From positions 1-64,000 of the forward strand of contig NZ_JABCQG010000002.1 of the NCBI RefSeq assembly GCF_015244565.1: a DNA stretch of 64,000 bases. The letters run 5' to 3'. Every line of letters starts with the position of its first letter. Position 1 is the stretch's first letter. This document shows positions 30,271 to 40,200 of this stretch, piece after piece. The translations under genes were made by a program, and so were the position numbers. The notes under the pieces were generated by a model, which worked only from the letters and a program-made list of their open reading frames with translations, searched no databases and had not been told where the DNA came from. This stretch comes from Gluconobacter vitians (lineage in GTDB: Bacteria > Pseudomonadota > Alphaproteobacteria > Acetobacterales > Acetobacteraceae).

Positions 30271-32096
30271 TGTGCGGTATCTGCGGCATTGTTGGACACC
30301 AGCCTGCCAGTCCGATCGCGTTCGAGGCGCTCCGCCGTCTTGAATATCGCGGATATGATTCCGCAGGCATCGCCACGCTGACGGCGTCCGGAGATATTGA
30401 GCGCCGTCGTGCAGCTGGCAAGCTCGACAATCTTGAGCATGTCCTGAAGGAACACCCGCTGCCTGGTACGACTGGCATTGGACATACGCGGTGGGCCACG
30501 CATGGCGCGCCTACGGAAAACAATGCCCATCCTCATGAGGCTGGCCGTGTAGCAATCGTCCATAACGGCATCATCGAGAACTTTGCCGAGCTCAAGAAAG
30601 AGCTTGAGGCGAAGGGACGCGTGTTCCGGACCGAGACGGATTCAGAGACGGTTGCCCATCTGGTCGATGACTATCTGGGCCAGGGGCTGGAACCTCGCGA
30701 TGCAGCCTTTGCCGCGATCAAGCGGCTGGAAGGCGCCTATGCCATTGCCATGATCTTCAAGGATCATGAGGGTCTGCTGATTGGTGCACGCCATGGCGCA
30801 CCGCTGGCGGTGGGCTATGGCAATGGTGAGATGTTCCTCGGGTCTGACAGCATTGCGCTGGCTCCGATGGCCCGGAAGATGACCTATCTGGAAGATGGCG
30901 ACTGGTGCGAACTGACCCCCGGTCATGTCACGATTTTCGACATGACCGGCGCGGAAGTCAGCCGTCCGGTTCAGGACCTGACCTTCATGGCCGGACAGGT
31001 CGGCAAGGATGGTTACCGGCATTACATGGAGAAGGAACTCCATGAACACCCCGTCGCCATCGGACAGACGCTGAAGCGCATTACCGACCCAGCTTCGAAG
31101 CGCATCGCCCTTCCGGAAATGCCGTTCGATCCGGCGCAGGTTCCGCGCATCACCATCACGGCCTGCGGCTCGGCCTATTATGCCGGCATGGTCGGGCGGT
31201 ACTGGCTGGAATCCCTTGCGCGCATCCCGGTGGAGATCGATGTTGCATCCGAAATGCGCTATCGCGAGCCGCCGCAGCCGGACAAGGGCGTGGCGCTGCT
31301 GATTTCCCAGTCGGGCGAGACGGCCGATACGCTCGGGGTTCTGCGAAGCCTCAAGAAGGCCGGGCAGAGCATTGTTTCCGTGCTGAACGTCGAGCATTCG
31401 ACCATGGGACGTGAAAGCGATCTCGTGCTGGGTATGGATGCTGGGCCGGAAATCTCCGTTGCCTCTACCAAGGCCTTCACGGCGCAGCTTTCCGTTCTGG
31501 CGGCACTGGCGATCGACTTCGCACGGGCTCGCGGCACCATGGATCAGGCTCGTGAAGAACGTCTGACGGCTAGCCTGCTGGATCTGCCGTCCCGCGCTGC
31601 GGAAGTCTTTACCCGCACAAAGGATATCCAGGCCATGGCGGCCGTTGTGGCACAGGCTCGCGATGTCCTGTATCTGGGACGCGGGATCTGTACGCCGATT
31701 GCGTTTGAAGGCGCCTTAAAATTAAAGGAAATCAGTTATATCCACGCGGAAGCTTATGCCGCAGGTGAACTGAAGCATGGCCCAATCAGCCTGATCGACC
31801 AGACCGTTCCGGTCGTTGCCATCGCACCGTCCACGATCCTGTTCGACAAGACCCTGTCTAATCTTCAGGAAGCCAAGGCTCGGGGAGGACGCATCCTCGC
31901 TTTCACCGATGCAGAAGGTGCGAAGCGGCTGAAGGACGTGGCTGAGCAGGTTGTCATCATGCCGGATGTGGACGCGTTCGTAGCACCGATCCTGTATGCC
32001 ATTCCCGTCCAGATGCTGGCCTATGAAGTGGCGCTGCTCAAAGGGACGGACGTGGATCAGCCCCGCAATCTTGCGAAGTCCGTTACGGTGGAATGA
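30270..32096 (+). CDS. glmS: glutamine-fructose-6-phosphate aminotransferase (isomerising)
   Basis: 608 residues. The catalytic Cys2 is in MCGICGIVG, the glutaminase domain has GHTRWATHGAPTENNAHPH, and two SIS domains follow (SQSGETADTLGVLR and the C-terminal KLKEISYIHAEAYAAGELKHG). It makes glucosamine-6-phosphate. With glmU it supplies the amino sugar pathway from a single transcript. No glmS ribozyme was recognised upstream, as expected because the gene overlaps glmU. Confidence 0.97.
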   Translation: MCGICGIVGHQPASPIAFEALRRLEYRGYDSAGIATLTASGDIERRRAAGKLDNLEHVLKEHPLPGTTGIGHTRWATHGAPTENNAHPHEAGRVAIVHNGIIENFAELKKELEAKGRVFRTETDSETVAHLVDDYLGQGLEPRDAAFAAIKRLEGAYAIAMIFKDHEGLLIGARHGAPLAVGYGNGEMFLGSDSIALAPMARKMTYLEDGDWCELTPGHVTIFDMTGAEVSRPVQDLTFMAGQVGKDGYRHYMEKELHEHPVAIGQTLKRITDPASKRIALPEMPFDPAQVPRITITACGSAYYAGMVGRYWLESLARIPVEIDVASEMRYREPPQPDKGVALLISQSGETADTLGVLRSLKKAGQSIVSVLNVEHSTMGRESDLVLGMDAGPEISVASTKAFTAQLSVLAALAIDFARARGTMDQAREERLTASLLDLPSRAAEVFTRTKDIQAMAAVVAQARDVLYLGRGICTPIAFEGALKLKEISYIHAEAYAAGELKHGPISLIDQTVPVVAIAPSTILFDKTLSNLQEAKARGGRILAFTDAEGAKRLKDVAEQVVIMPDVDAFVAPILYAIPVQMLAYEVALLKGTDVDQPRNLAKSVTVE

Positions 32097-32174
32097 AGGA
32101 TTTTCCTATCGGGGGAAAGTTTTCTGCATAGAGTATAACGGCACAGACAGTGAGACGGTGAAGGAAACGCACAG

Positions 32175-35141
32175 ATGGGTGGAGACGCAGTATCCGGCAG
32201 AACAACCGGGAATTCAGGCCTGTCTCCCAGCGCATCTGAAATCGCCGTCCGCGAAGCCTTTGTCAGACGACTGGATGAGCAGGGATTTGAAGGCGATATC
32301 CATCTTCAGGTCTCCTCCCGTCTGGTGTCTTCCACCGATAACAGCATCTACCAGCGTCTTCCTGCGGCCGTCATTCATCCGCGAACAGGCGAAGACATCA
32401 ACCGGGCCGTACGCGCCGCTGCCGATGGTGAACTGATCCTTGCGATCCGTGGCGGTGGAACGGGAACCAATGGCCAGTCGCTGACGGATGGCATTGTGCT
32501 TGATGTCTCACGGCATCTGGACCGGATCCTCGATTTCGATGCTGAGGCCGGGACGGTCACTGTGGAGCCAGGCGTTATTCTGGCGCGGCTTAATGCGTTT
32601 CTGAAACCCCACGGTTTTTTCTTCCCACCAACGGTCTCGACGGCCACCCGGGCCACAATCGGTGGCATGATTGCGACTGATGCGTCCGGCAAGGGATCGC
32701 GCATCTATGGCCGGACGTCCGACTATATAGACGCCATGGATGTCGTTCTGTCGGACGGGACTGACCTCCATGTGAGCCCGCTGACAGCTGCGCAGTTGGA
32801 AAACCGCGTGAACGGAGCAGGGCTTGCGGCCCGTGCCTATCGTGAAGTTCAGCGGGTTGTCACGGAACAGGCAGACGAAATCCGGCGTGTCTTTCCGGAC
32901 ATGAACCGCGGGCTGACCGGGTACAACCTTCAGAATGTCCTGCTTGAGGATGGAAGCTTTCATCTCGCGCGGCTCTTGGCGGGATCAGAGGGCACGCTTG
33001 CCCTGACCAAAAAAGTTGTTCTGCGCGTGAAGCGGCTGCCGAAATACCGTCAGCTCATCGTCGTCCGCTATGCCAGCTTCAATGATACCCTGCGCGACGT
33101 GCAGACTCTTCTTCCTGCCAATCCTTCTGCGGTGGAAGTGCTGGACGATCGCGTTCTTGCCAAGGCCCAGCAGGACGTGATCTGGCATTTGCTTGAGAGC
33201 GTTCTGGGCAACAAATCTGCACTTCCGGTCAAAGGCATGAGCTTCGTCGAGTTCGTTGGAGACGATCTGGATGTTTTGCAGGAGCAGATGGCTCATGCGG
33301 TCATCTTGCTTGAGAACTCTCCCCACAAACCCATTGATCATAAAGCAGTTTCAGATCCGAGCATCATTGCGAACCTCTGGACTTTGCGGGAAAAGTCGGT
33401 TGGTCTGCTCGGGCGTCCGGACGGCCATCGGCAGGGTGTTCCCTTCGTTGAAGACACTGCCGTTCCTCCGGATGTGCTGCCTGAGTATGTGAGCGAGTTC
33501 CGGGACATTCTCGATGGTTACGGGCTGTCTTATGGCATGTTCGGACATGCGGATGTGGGCTGCCTGCATGTCCGGCCGTACCTGAATATGCTGACCGTAG
33601 AAGACCGCGCACTGATCCGCCCGATTTCCGATGCTGTGGCCAATCTGACGAAACGACATGGCGGTCTGCTCTGGGGCGAACACGGGCGTGGCTTCCGTGG
33701 TGAGTTCTCCCCGCTGTTTTTCGGCGAGACGTTGTTCGCGGAACTCTGCCGGATCAAGGATGTCTTTGATCCCAAAGATATTTTCAACCGCGGCAAGCTG
33801 GCACCCGGTGGGGCGGGTTATCCTGTAGACCGGATCGACGGCATCCCGTTCAAGGGACGTTTCGACGAGGACATTGCTCCCGCGCTCCGCGAACCCTATG
33901 CGCTTTCCATAAGCTGTAATGGTAATGGCGCCTGTTTCAACCGTGAGTCGGACATGGCCATGTGCCCGTCCTACAAGGCCACGAAAGACCGGTCCCAGTC
34001 TCCGAAAGGTCGCGCGCTTCTGATCCGGAGCTGGGCCAGGCTACGCTCACTGCCGCAGGACGCCCCCGATCGCAGCATGCTTCCGGCCCTGACGGACGAA
34101 CTCAAGGATGCGCTGGATACCTGCCTGTCCTGCAAGGCCTGTGCGACACAGTGCCCGATCCGTGTGGACATTCCCTCCATGCGTTCGAAATTTCTTGCCA
34201 GCTATTTCCGGGACCGTCGCAGGCCGATCCGCGATTATCTTGTCTACTGGCTGGAGCCGCTTCTGGCTGTAGGCCGGACGATCCCGACGCTGGCCAATTT
34301 CCTGATGCATAATCCGCTCTCGCGGGCCGTTCTGTCGCGGTTCGGGCTGGTGGATCTTCCGCACCTGCATCCGGCGCAACTGGATGCGGACAGCCGGATC
34401 AGCCGTTCGTGGTTGCGGCGCAACCGCGGCAATCCGCGTGCGGTCGTGCTGATGCAGGACTCATTTACAGGCAGCTTTGATGGCGGTCTTGTCGAGAACG
34501 TTTATACGCTTCTGACGGCTCTCGGGCTGGATGTGAGGGTCACGCCTGTCTGGGACAATGGCAAAGCCCGTCATGTTCTGGGATTTCGCAGAGGCTTTGG
34601 CGTTACGGCCCGCCAGACGCTTCGAAACCTGCGCAAACTCGCAACATTCGACATTCCGGTCATTTCGCTGGATGCTGCAACGGGGCTTATGTTCACCCAG
34701 GAATATAAGGACGTTGCAGGCGAGGCGCCGATACCGGCCGTTATCCCGCTGGAAACGTTCCTGCGGCAGCAGATAGAGCAGGGGATGTTGCAGTCCGCAC
34801 AGATCAAAAACCTGGCGACCCCCATGACTGTCATCTCCCACTGTACGGAACAGGCTGCACGACCGGAAAGTGCCGGGGACTGGGCCTTTATCCTCGGTCA
34901 TTTCGGCGTGCCGGTGCAGGCGGGCAAAGCGGGATGTTGCGGGATGGCCGGGCTGTTCGGGCATCAGAAAGAGCATGTCGACCTGTCACGGAAGATTTTT
35001 GATCAGAACTGGCGGACCAAGGTCGAAAAGCCAGTCCTCGCGACCGGATTTTCATGCCGCTGCCAGACAGAGCGCATGGCCGGTCATCGCCCGGCCCATC
35101 CGGCAGAGGCTCTGCTCGCCGCTTTGCAGGAACGGTCCTGA
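32175..35141 (+). CDS. FAD- and Fe-S-binding oxidoreductase, YdiJ-like (probable D-2-hydroxyacid dehydrogenase)
   Basis: 988 residues, similar in size to E. coli YdiJ (1018). The FAD-binding (PCMH) domain spans about 65-260 with GGGTGTNGQSLTDGIVLD and SRIYGRTSDYIDAMDVVLS. An FAD oxidase C-domain follows, with FGHADVGCLHVRPYLN and WGEHGRGFRGEF. Then come Fe-S cysteines in CNGNGACFN and CLSCKACATQCP, and a C-terminal CCG-type domain (GKAGCCGMAGLFG). YdiJ relatives oxidise D-2-hydroxyglutarate or D-lactate and pass electrons on. Substrate here is inferred only. Confidence 0.85.
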   Translation: MGGDAVSGRTTGNSGLSPSASEIAVREAFVRRLDEQGFEGDIHLQVSSRLVSSTDNSIYQRLPAAVIHPRTGEDINRAVRAAADGELILAIRGGGTGTNGQSLTDGIVLDVSRHLDRILDFDAEAGTVTVEPGVILARLNAFLKPHGFFFPPTVSTATRATIGGMIATDASGKGSRIYGRTSDYIDAMDVVLSDGTDLHVSPLTAAQLENRVNGAGLAARAYREVQRVVTEQADEIRRVFPDMNRGLTGYNLQNVLLEDGSFHLARLLAGSEGTLALTKKVVLRVKRLPKYRQLIVVRYASFNDTLRDVQTLLPANPSAVEVLDDRVLAKAQQDVIWHLLESVLGNKSALPVKGMSFVEFVGDDLDVLQEQMAHAVILLENSPHKPIDHKAVSDPSIIANLWTLREKSVGLLGRPDGHRQGVPFVEDTAVPPDVLPEYVSEFRDILDGYGLSYGMFGHADVGCLHVRPYLNMLTVEDRALIRPISDAVANLTKRHGGLLWGEHGRGFRGEFSPLFFGETLFAELCRIKDVFDPKDIFNRGKLAPGGAGYPVDRIDGIPFKGRFDEDIAPALREPYALSISCNGNGACFNRESDMAMCPSYKATKDRSQSPKGRALLIRSWARLRSLPQDAPDRSMLPALTDELKDALDTCLSCKACATQCPIRVDIPSMRSKFLASYFRDRRRPIRDYLVYWLEPLLAVGRTIPTLANFLMHNPLSRAVLSRFGLVDLPHLHPAQLDADSRISRSWLRRNRGNPRAVVLMQDSFTGSFDGGLVENVYTLLTALGLDVRVTPVWDNGKARHVLGFRRGFGVTARQTLRNLRKLATFDIPVISLDAATGLMFTQEYKDVAGEAPIPAVIPLETFLRQQIEQGMLQSAQIKNLATPMTVISHCTEQAARPESAGDWAFILGHFGVPVQAGKAGCCGMAGLFGHQKEHVDLSRKIFDQNWRTKVEKPVLATGFSCRCQTERMAGHRPAHPAEALLAALQERS

Positions 35142-35257
35142 AAACAGGACGTTAATAAAGATATGGTATCTCTGGACGCATCCGGTCCGAACTGTAACAG
35201 TATGGTCCAGTCTGATGATGCGCCACCTTGTATGCAGGCCTGTGGAGTACGAACGTG

Positions 35258-35878
35258 ATGTCTTCCCTTCCGTCAAGGATCTATGCCGTCGTTGACCATC
35301 CCCGCTGGGTGGAACGGCTTGGTGGTGCAGGCCTGCGCTTCATCGAGCTTTACCTGCGGGACCTTCCGGAAGAGGAAATCAGGGCGCAGGCTCTGCTTGC
35401 CCAGGAACTTGCCGCACGTTTCAATGTGTCTCTGGCCCTGAACCGCTACTGGCAGACCGCCATCGAACTGGGCTATGAGTGGCTGCATCTTGGCCCGGAA
35501 GATCTGGAAACGGCCGATCTGGACGCGATCCGGACAGCTGGCATCCGGTTCGGGATTTCCACCCATACCCGTGAGGAACTGGAAACGGCGCTGGCCTGCA
35601 AGCCGGATTACATTTCCTTTGGCCCGGTCTGGTCCACGCAGCTTCGGGGCGTGGAACTTGAGGGGCGTGGGCTGAAGCAGCTGGCGGAATGGCGGAAGCT
35701 GTGCGGAAATGTTCCGCTTGTCGCGATTGGCGGGATTAACGTGTCCCGTCTGGAAGACTGTCTCAAAGCCGGAGCCGATACCGTGGCCGTCATGAGCGAC
35801 TTCATCGGCCATCAGGATCCGGAAGGACAGGTCCGGCGCTGGCTCGAGGCCGTCTCGCGGGAGACCATATCAACTTGA
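35258..35878 (+). CDS. thiamine phosphate synthase-like protein with changed active-site motif
   Basis: 206 residues from ATG 35258; the frame is open from 35228 but that start has no better SD. The fold matches the ThiE/TenI barrel: IYAVVDHPRWVERL, YWQTAIELGYEWLHLGPEDL, GISTHTREELETAL, VPLVAIGGINVSRLEDCLKAGA. The usual QLRxK stretch is IELYLRD (residues 29-35), and GPxxxTxTK is GPVWSTQLRG. These positions normally contact pyrophosphate and metal, so it may not be a normal synthase. No TPP riboswitch was seen. It lies between the YdiJ-like gene and the antiporter. Confidence 0.7.
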   Translation: MSSLPSRIYAVVDHPRWVERLGGAGLRFIELYLRDLPEEEIRAQALLAQELAARFNVSLALNRYWQTAIELGYEWLHLGPEDLETADLDAIRTAGIRFGISTHTREELETALACKPDYISFGPVWSTQLRGVELEGRGLKQLAEWRKLCGNVPLVAIGGINVSRLEDCLKAGADTVAVMSDFIGHQDPEGQVRRWLEAVSRETIST

Positions 35879-35927
35879 AACACGATAAGCCGTCTGCGGA
35901 CGATCTCATGAAGGGACAGAACCAACG

Positions 35928-38501
35928 ATGATGGTGACAGGACTGGCGGCCGTACTCCTAGCGCTTGCGTTCCTGCTCACGCTTGTCAGCATCATTCAGC
36001 CTCTCGCGAAACGTCTTGAGATTTCCGAGGCGGTTCTGCTGGCTCTGACCGGGATCGGGCTTGGGCTTGTTGCGTCTCTGATCGTTCGCTCTTCTGCAAC
36101 CGATCTGTTGGACGGGGCTGCCGAGGCGCTGATCTATTTTCCCGTCAACAGTGAAGCTTTCCTGCTGATCTTCCTGCCGATCCTAGTTTTCCAGGGTGCG
36201 ATGGCCATTGATGTCCGGCGTCTGGCGCATGAGACGGCGACGGTGCTCCTGCTGGCTGTGGTGGCGGTCATCGTTTCGACCGCGACGATCGGTTTTGCGC
36301 TCTATCCCTTTGCCAAACAGAGCCTTGTTGTCTGTCTGCTTCTTGGCTCCATCGTCGCCACGACTGATCCTTCTGCCGTGGCGGGAATCTTCCGGGAAAT
36401 CGGTGCGGCTTCGCGCCTGACGCGGCTTGTCGAGGGTGAGGCGCTTCTCAATGACGCGGCGGCCATTTCCATCTTCTCGATCCTTCTCGCGGCCGTAACA
36501 TCACATCATCAGATCCATCTGGCCGATGCGCTGATGGACTTCCTGACGGCCTTCATCGGAGCAATCGTGGTCGGCGTCTGTCTGGCGCGCCTCACACTGC
36601 TGCTGATTGCAGGGCTGGGAGGATCGGCGGCCTCCGAGGTCACGCTAACGCTGGCATTGCCCTATGCAGTCTATATCCTGTGCGATGAAATGCTCGGCTT
36701 TTCCGGGGTTGTGGCGACGGCGGCGGCAGGTCTGACGGTCTCTGCTTACGGGCCGTCCACTTTCCGGCCGCAGGTCTGGCGCTTCCTGAACGAAATGTGG
36801 GAGCAGCTCGTCTTCTGGGCCGGGTCGCTCGTCTTCCTTCTGGCGGCCATGCTCGTGCCCCGGTTGCTGATCGGCATGACGAAATGGGATTTCGTGCTGA
36901 TCATTATCGCAAGCCTCGCGGGTCTGATCGCCCGTGCGGCGGTGATCTTCGGCATGCTGCCACTGCTGGCTGTTACCAAGCTGTCTCCGCCGGTACCGAA
37001 CCCCTTCAAGGCGACGATGGCGTGGGGTGGCATCCGTGGCGCCATCACGCTCGCTCTTGCCCTAGCCGTGACCGAAAACCAGAGTGTTTCGAGCCCGGTT
37101 GCGCATTTCGTCGGTATTATTGCCACCGGTTTTGTTCTCATCACTCTTCTGGTCAACGGGACTACGCTTCGGGCTCTCGTCCTGTTCTTCAAACTGGATC
37201 AGCTATCACCGATCGATCAGGCCATCCGCCAGCAGATCGTGGGAATTGGACTGGGCGAGGTTGCTGAACGGACACGAGAGCTTTCGGAAGAACTGGGCTT
37301 CAGCGAACAGACGCGTGCAGGCGTTATCAGCCGTCTTGAGCGACGTGCCGAGAAGGAGAGGGCGGCCAATAATTTTGAGTCCGCCCTGAGTGACCGTAAC
37401 CGTGTCAATATCGCCCTGATTACGATCGCCAATCAGGAGCGCTCCCTGCTGCTGGATCTGTTCCGCATTCAGGGGCTGTCCCGCCGTGTGATGGAGACCC
37501 TGCTGCGAACAGCAGAGGCCATGGCTGACGGCGCCCGTCTGGAAGGGCGGTATGGCTATGTCCGTGCGCTCAAGCGGCGTCTTCAGCCGTCCTGGCGCTT
37601 CCGGATTGCACAGGAACTGCACAGCCGCCTTCATATCGACGAGCCGCTGACGAACTGCATGATGGAGCGTTTTGAGATGCTCATCATCGCGCATCTCGTC
37701 TCACTTTCGCTCCAGCGCTTTATCCGCCAGCGCATGGAACCGACGCTCGGCCCGCGCATCACGGAAATCGTGTCCGAGGTTCTGGGGCGGCAGCGCAAGC
37801 TTCTCGATGACGCGCTTGAAACGCTGCGTCTGCATTATTCCGGTTATTCAGAGGCTTTGGAGAGCCGTATCCTGCGTCAGATCGCACTGCGTCTGGAGGA
37901 CGAGGAATATGATGCGCTGGAAGCCGATAATCTGATTTCGGAAGAACTGCACCGCGAACTGCATCGCGAGATCGAGCGTCAGCGTGCCCGGCTTGATGCG
38001 CCTCTGCGCTTCAATCTCAAGAGCGGTATCGAGCAGCGTCTCCGGGCGTTTCCTGCCTTTAACGGCGTGCCTGACAATGTGCTGCAAAAGCTCGCAGGCA
38101 AGGTCTCGATGCATTTTGTCTCGCCTGGTGAAGTCCTGTTCAAGCGTGGGCAGCGCGTGCGCTTCGTTTATGCGCAGGTCGCAGGACTGGCAGAGGTCAA
38201 TCTTGCGGAACGGGATCTGCTTTTCGGGAGCGGGGATTTGATCGGGGCGGCGTCTGTCATCCGGAACGATGTCATGCCGGGGACAGTGCGCTCCCTGCAG
38301 TTCAGCCATCTGCTCGCCATTCCACGTCCTGTGTTTGAAAGGCTGCTGAAGGACTATCCCATCGTTCAGCGCCTCATCATACAGCGTAGCCAGAAGAGGG
38401 CAGATGGGCTGCTTACGCCTGTCACGGTCCGGACGCTGGACGGCGCTGCGGTCTCGACGGCTTCGGCCACCGAGATGCGTCGTCTGGTCGCGCCGCCTTA
38501 A
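35928..38501 (+). CDS. CPA1-type Na+/H+ (cation/proton) antiporter with C-terminal cyclic-nucleotide-binding-like domain
   Basis: 857 residues. About 410 residues form a multi-span membrane domain with ATTDPSAVAGIFREIG and EALLNDAAAISIFSIL, motifs of NhaP/NHE-type exchangers. The polar middle part (410-690) is helical and charged. A cyclic-nucleotide-binding-like fold follows near 700-820 (FVSPGEVLFKRGQRVRFVYAQVAGLAEV). Such a module may gate transport. The gene ends four bases inside the convergent POT transporter gene. The exact ion is unknown. Confidence 0.85.
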   Translation: MMVTGLAAVLLALAFLLTLVSIIQPLAKRLEISEAVLLALTGIGLGLVASLIVRSSATDLLDGAAEALIYFPVNSEAFLLIFLPILVFQGAMAIDVRRLAHETATVLLLAVVAVIVSTATIGFALYPFAKQSLVVCLLLGSIVATTDPSAVAGIFREIGAASRLTRLVEGEALLNDAAAISIFSILLAAVTSHHQIHLADALMDFLTAFIGAIVVGVCLARLTLLLIAGLGGSAASEVTLTLALPYAVYILCDEMLGFSGVVATAAAGLTVSAYGPSTFRPQVWRFLNEMWEQLVFWAGSLVFLLAAMLVPRLLIGMTKWDFVLIIIASLAGLIARAAVIFGMLPLLAVTKLSPPVPNPFKATMAWGGIRGAITLALALAVTENQSVSSPVAHFVGIIATGFVLITLLVNGTTLRALVLFFKLDQLSPIDQAIRQQIVGIGLGEVAERTRELSEELGFSEQTRAGVISRLERRAEKERAANNFESALSDRNRVNIALITIANQERSLLLDLFRIQGLSRRVMETLLRTAEAMADGARLEGRYGYVRALKRRLQPSWRFRIAQELHSRLHIDEPLTNCMMERFEMLIIAHLVSLSLQRFIRQRMEPTLGPRITEIVSEVLGRQRKLLDDALETLRLHYSGYSEALESRILRQIALRLEDEEYDALEADNLISEELHRELHREIERQRARLDAPLRFNLKSGIEQRLRAFPAFNGVPDNVLQKLAGKVSMHFVSPGEVLFKRGQRVRFVYAQVAGLAEVNLAERDLLFGSGDLIGAASVIRNDVMPGTVRSLQFSHLLAIPRPVFERLLKDYPIVQRLIIQRSQKRADGLLTPVTVRTLDGAAVSTASATEMRRLVAPP

Positions 38502-39928
38502 GGAACGGGCGGCGCGGTCTCTTTTCCGGGTGCCAGCAGATCGCGGAATCGCACGGCGCAGAAGCCAAGAAGCGCCGCTGCCAGCAATGCAGCGCCTGAA
38601 TGCAGCAGCCAGAACGAGACATCTGAAATGCGGCCCAGCAGCGTCGCCAGCTTTCCGATCAGAAGATTGGACAGGAACAGATGGAGCGAGAAGCAGGCGA
38701 CGAGAATGGTATTCAGACTGACAGGTGCGGCGCGTGAGAAAAGCGCCATGCCGATCGCGTAATTCATCGAAAACCCGATATCATTGATGATGTGGAAAGC
38801 CAGCCCCCAGAACAGGCTGACTTCATGCGGCCCGGGGCTCAGCCATGCTCCGAGAGCCAGCATCAGGGGCGCGAAAGCTGCTATGAAAGCTCCCAGCGCC
38901 ACCTTGGCGATTTCCGACAGGTCCTGACGTCGGCGCGCATAGGCTTTCCAGAACCAGAGGACGAGCACGGCGCACAGGGTACTGATGAAGCCGTCGAGGG
39001 ATATGAGATCGCTGACCGGCATTTCATATCCAAGAAGGTGAAGCTGGAAATGTTCACGCCCCCAGAGCAGATAGCCATCGAAAATCTCGGAATTCGGAAC
39101 AGCGCCCACGGCCATGACAGGAACGAGCGCAAGAAGCAGGATCGTTGTTTTCTTTTCCTGCAAGGTCAGGGCAGGGCGCGGCCTTTTTTCAGTCCCGATC
39201 GCATCAGGGGCAGTCCGCGCCAACAGAGACGGGGCGGGGAGCCAGCGACGCCCAACAAGATAGACGACCAGCCCGATCAGCATGCCCAGACCCGCGGCCA
39301 GAAATCCCCAGTGCCATTCGATCTGCGCCAGGCTCGCACAGAGGACCGGGGAGACGATGACTGCAACCTGAAGTCCCATCGTGTAGATCTGATAGGCGTC
39401 CGAGCGTCGTCGGTCTGTCAGGGCATATAATGCGCCCACCTGCGCCCGCAGACCGCCCGCCATACCTAGACCCAGAAGCAGCAGGCCGAGCGCCAGCACG
39501 AAACTCCAGTCGAACGACATCAGGAAATGTCCCGCTGTCATCAGGATAGCGCCCAGCAGAATGGTCCTTGTCTGGCCGAGCACGCGGTCTGCAAGAAAAC
39601 CGCCAAGGAGAGGGGTTGCGTAAATCAGAGCCAGGAACAGGCCCGTAATGGCGCCAGCCAAAGCCTGGGTTCCGACAGGTGCGTAAAGAGCCGAAACAAG
39701 AGTTTCAAGCGGCGCCAGACCCAGCACATGTCCCGCATGGTCCGGCTGCAGCAGATGATCCGTCAGGTACAGCGCCAGGATGGCCTGCATTCCATAAAGC
39801 GAGAAACCGACCCAGCCTTCGGTGAGTGTCAGCACCCACAAACCGATCGGATGGCCCCAGAGTTCCTGCTGCGTGCTTGAGACCGCAGGCCGCTCGACGG
39901 CTGGGGATTGAGGAATGATCTCGGTCAT
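38498..39928 (-). CDS. POT/PTR2-family proton-dependent peptide transporter
   Basis: 476 residues with about 12-14 predicted membrane spans. POT-type motifs are GFSLYGMQAILALYLTDHL near the N-terminus and GGFLADRVLGQTRTILLGA. These match FYGMRxxLxxYL and GGxxADRxLG. The family imports di- and tripeptides with protons. The gene is divergent from a porin across a 574-base spacer rich in palindromic sites, so both may share a regulator. Substrate is inferred. Confidence 0.85.
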   Translation of the reverse strand: MTEIIPQSPAVERPAVSSTQQELWGHPIGLWVLTLTEGWVGFSLYGMQAILALYLTDHLLQPDHAGHVLGLAPLETLVSALYAPVGTQALAGAITGLFLALIYATPLLGGFLADRVLGQTRTILLGAILMTAGHFLMSFDWSFVLALGLLLLGLGMAGGLRAQVGALYALTDRRRSDAYQIYTMGLQVAVIVSPVLCASLAQIEWHWGFLAAGLGMLIGLVVYLVGRRWLPAPSLLARTAPDAIGTEKRPRPALTLQEKKTTILLLALVPVMAVGAVPNSEIFDGYLLWGREHFQLHLLGYEMPVSDLISLDGFISTLCAVLVLWFWKAYARRRQDLSEIAKVALGAFIAAFAPLMLALGAWLSPGPHEVSLFWGLAFHIINDIGFSMNYAIGMALFSRAAPVSLNTILVACFSLHLFLSNLLIGKLATLLGRISDVSFWLLHSGAALLAAALLGFCAVRFRDLLAPGKETAPPVP

Positions 39929-40006
39929 GCGGCCTCATATGCGCAGGGGAAGAAGATCCTGCGTAGAGGCAGAAAGCCGGTGAGGTAAAGAGGCAGAGAA
40001 GAGGGG

Positions 40007-40048
40007 ATGGCAAAATGCCATAGGGCATTAGTTATGGCATTTTGCCAT
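40007..40048. repeat. 16-base perfect inverted repeat made of two palindromic sites
   Basis: Bases 40007-40022 and 40033-40048 are perfect complements over 16 bases with a 10-base loop. Each arm is itself a palindrome: ATGGCAAAATGCCAT and ATGGCATTTTGCCAT. The centres are 27 bases apart. This looks like paired operator sites; a hairpin role is also possible. Confidence 0.8.
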
Positions 40049-40074
40049 TGTGCCACAGGTGCATGTTCTAGATG

Positions 40075-40117
40075 TGGCATTTTGTCCTAAATTTCGATCT
40101 GTGGCTTTTTGCCATAG
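40075..40117. promoter_or_regulatory. second pair of TGGC-type sites
   Basis: TGGCATTTTGTCC at 40075-40087 is a one-sided degenerate copy. TGGCTTTTTGCCATAG at 40102-40117 is a good copy. Their centres are again 27 bases apart, matching the first pair. Confidence 0.6.
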
Positions 40118-40200
40118 ATGCGTTGCCCAGCAGCTTTCGAGAGCATAAATGTCCGTGCGTTATGCGGACCGATTCAAAGCTAGCTTAGGGAAAGACAGAG

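Noticed and set aside
32101-32124. TTTCC/GGAAA stem with TTTTC after glmS as terminator
   Set aside because: Only five base pairs, AT-rich; could be chance.
40075-40117. TGGC...TGC sites as sigma-54 (-24/-12) promoters
   Set aside because: The GG to GC spacing is too short for sigma-54 (about six instead of ten bases), and the sites are symmetric, fitting operators better.
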